The notes beneath the pieces were generated by a model that was not told the DNA's origin, searched no databases, and saw only the letters and a program-made list of their open reading frames with translations. Source: Halioxenophilus aromaticivorans (GTDB taxonomy: Bacteria; Pseudomonadota; Gammaproteobacteria; Pseudomonadales; Cellvibrionaceae). Taken from it: a DNA stretch of 64,000 nucleotides. Each line of letters begins with the position of its first letter. Positions within the stretch are counted from its first letter, which is position 1. Below, in pieces: positions 62,482 to 64,000 of this stretch. The stretch spans positions 2,852,001 through 2,916,000 of the forward strand of contig NZ_AP031496.1 in assembly GCF_042850945.1 (NCBI RefSeq), written 5' to 3'. The translations under genes were made by a program, and so were the position numbers.

Positions 62482-64000
62482 TCACCGCGCTTTAAACTGT
62501 TCGATCTGGGTTTTTAGCGCAGTTAGGTGCTGTGGTTGGTTTTGATATGTAACTTTTTCAAAATTCAGTAGGATTTCTTGCAAACTTTTGGCTTGCCTGG
62601 GCAAGCGATGGCCGGCTCGTGTAAGAAATTGGCTGACGGTTTCCCCAGGCCGACGCACTAAACCTAATTTCGCTATTTTCTTTTCTAATCGCCGGATAGC
62701 TTTTATTTCCGGTGCCAAAGCGTTTGGTCTTTGCTTTAAATAGGCCAACAGTACAAAGATGGCAACGCATAAGACTATGACGCTAGACACCATGAACGCC
62801 ATTTGCCAAAGGTTTTTGGCCCCGAAAATTTTTTGAACCAAAGACAATTGCCGGTCACTGTTGTAATTTAACACGAAGGTTTGCCAGCGATAGTTGAAAA
62901 CGTCGATCTGTAAACGCAAGCGATTGAGTAGGTCTATATGGCGATAGGCTTCCATGGATAATGGGTTTCTGACAGACCGGTCAAACACTGCTCGCACCCC
63001 ACTTCTAACTCGTTCTGGCGCAATGGCCGCTGTGGGGTCTACACGCTTCCAGCCTTCCCCCTCTAACCAGACTTCTGCCCAGGCGTGGGCATCCGCCTGA
63101 GAAACCTGGATAAAATCTTCAATTTTCTCACCGCCTTGATAGCCTGCTACAACCCGAGCGGGAATACCTGCCGCACGCATAAATACCACAAAAGCGCTTG
63201 CATAGTGTTCACAGTAACCCGCTTTAGTATTCCATAAAAAGTCGTCCACGCTGTCTCTGGCGAGCAGAGGTGCCTCTAAAGTGTAGGTATAGTCGCGGGT
63301 GATCATGGACAGGAAGCGATCAATGATTTGACCAGGTCTGGCGCCTTCAGCTCGCCATTTTTGCGCCATGGCCACGGTTTTTGAATTGTAGCCCTCTGGT
63401 AACGAGAGGTTGCGCTGACGAAACCAGGAAGGCAACTGCTGTGGCTCTATTTTGTAACTTAGCGTCGACTCAACCCGGTAAACCAAACGCTTAGCAATTG
63501 GGGTGTGGTAGATTGTTGTGAAATCGCGTGTTGTACCGCTGGCTCCTAAGGTGAGATCAGCCAATGGCAAAGCGTAGAGCCATTGTTGTTGGGTTGGCTC
63601 CAAAATGATTTGGTACTCAATGGGCTTAGATTCCCGCTGCGCACGGTTATACCAATCCATCGCCCTACCCTTGATGGACTGCCCCTGCCATTTAACTATG
63701 CCCCCTGCACTGGCAGAACTCCACCGGTTGAGGCTCCATTGCCGGCCATCAAATTCCGACATCACCAATCCACGCCAATACAGCTGTTCATTAGTTGGAA
63801 TAGTATTGTTAAAAGTAGCGGTGAACGCTTTACCACCATCCTGCGCCAGACGTGATATGTCCCCAGGGGAGATTACGTTACTAATACCCGTTTTGGCCGT
63901 ATTCTGTGGCAGTGGCACGCTCCAAAGAGAGCCAATACGAGGAAAGAAAAAAAACAAAAACAACATCACCGGCAGACATTGTATAGCTAGCCGAAGCCCT
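62482..64000 (-). CDS. TgpA-type transglutaminase-like membrane protein (5' end beyond window)
   Basis: About 505 residues to the window edge, with the reading frame open beyond the internal GTG at 63969, so the N-terminal membrane helices are missing. The catalytic triad is present: Cys in AGYCEHYASA, His in ADAHAWAEVW and Asp in RVDPTAAI. A late membrane segment (AFMVSSVIVLCVAIFVLLAYL) and a DUF4129-like tail (RPGETVSQFLTRAGH) match TgpA of Pseudomonas. It acts at the periplasmic face of the inner membrane; the substrate is not known. Confidence 0.9.
   Translation of the reverse strand, partial: GLRLAIQCLPVMLFLFFFFPRIGSLWSVPLPQNTAKTGISNVISPGDISRLAQDGGKAFTATFNNTIPTNEQLYWRGLVMSEFDGRQWSLNRWSSASAGGIVKWQGQSIKGRAMDWYNRAQRESKPIEYQIILEPTQQQWLYALPLADLTLGASGTTRDFTTIYHTPIAKRLVYRVESTLSYKIEPQQLPSWFRQRNLSLPEGYNSKTVAMAQKWRAEGARPGQIIDRFLSMITRDYTYTLEAPLLARDSVDDFLWNTKAGYCEHYASAFVVFMRAAGIPARVVAGYQGGEKIEDFIQVSQADAHAWAEVWLEGEGWKRVDPTAAIAPERVRSGVRAVFDRSVRNPLSMEAYRHIDLLNRLRLQIDVFNYRWQTFVLNYNSDRQLSLVQKIFGAKNLWQMAFMVSSVIVLCVAIFVLLAYLKQRPNALAPEIKAIRRLEKKIAKLGLVRRPGETVSQFLTRAGHRLPRQAKSLQEILLNFEKVTYQNQPQHLTALKTQIEQFKAR

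Overview
The window is Gammaproteobacterial chromosomal DNA carrying a large mosaic of mobile and accessory genes. The ordinary-looking ends are 1-3065 (a GAF/HlyD-type adaptor and two HDOD proteins) and 58287-64000 (heme oxygenase, bacteriophytochrome, response regulator, Pmp3-type protein, cytidine deaminase, TgpA-type transglutaminase). Their protein types suit a free-living aquatic gammaproteobacterium, perhaps of the Cellvibrionales. That placement is inference from protein style only. No rRNA, tRNA or CRISPR array was seen.

About 3456-58173 is accessory DNA. At 3.4-13.1 kb, two paralogous tyrosine recombinases in the same orientation bracket a Tn3-family transposase, a SprT-like zinc protein and an intact IS21-family element with a perfect 6-bp target duplication. 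At 13.4-19.3 kb, a tightly coupled four-gene operon encodes a protein with two GHKL ATPase modules (one Hsp90/MORC-like, one histidine-kinase-like), a receiver-like protein without a DNA-binding domain, an unrecognised protein and an N6-adenine DNA methyltransferase. It looks like an anti-phage or genome-protection system of a type I cannot name. At 19.5-21.7 kb lies a Tn4651-type cointegrate-resolution module, tnpT and tnpS, with a 34-bp inverted-repeat core site between them.

The region 21.7-52.2 kb is a metal-resistance island. A CadR/PbrR-type regulator and its MerR-type promoter lead into a CDF/HMA transporter, czcCBA with His-rich accessory proteins and a second CDF exporter. A cytochrome c-FTR1 permease gene follows and is broken by a frameshift. 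The copper part holds a copA P-type ATPase, copZ and cueR (three CueR-type promoters), copRS with a CopR box, the copA multicopper oxidase with copB, several periplasmic or membrane accessory proteins (DUF411, Met/His-rich, cytochrome c, glutaredoxin-MauE, DUF305), a permease and cusCBA. Together these cover cytosolic sensing and export of Cu(I), Cd/Pb/Zn/Co, periplasmic oxidation and sequestration, and trans-envelope efflux.

The region 52.3-54.9 kb is a compact module: XRE repressor, winged-helix/coiled-coil protein, SF2 helicase and a 68-residue protein, with two operators in the divergent promoter. It is followed by a Tn3-family unit with only tnpA, bounded by 66-bp inverted repeats (60/66 identical) and lacking a matching target duplication. 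The host-like bphO-bphP-response-regulator operon starts about 110 bp beyond it.
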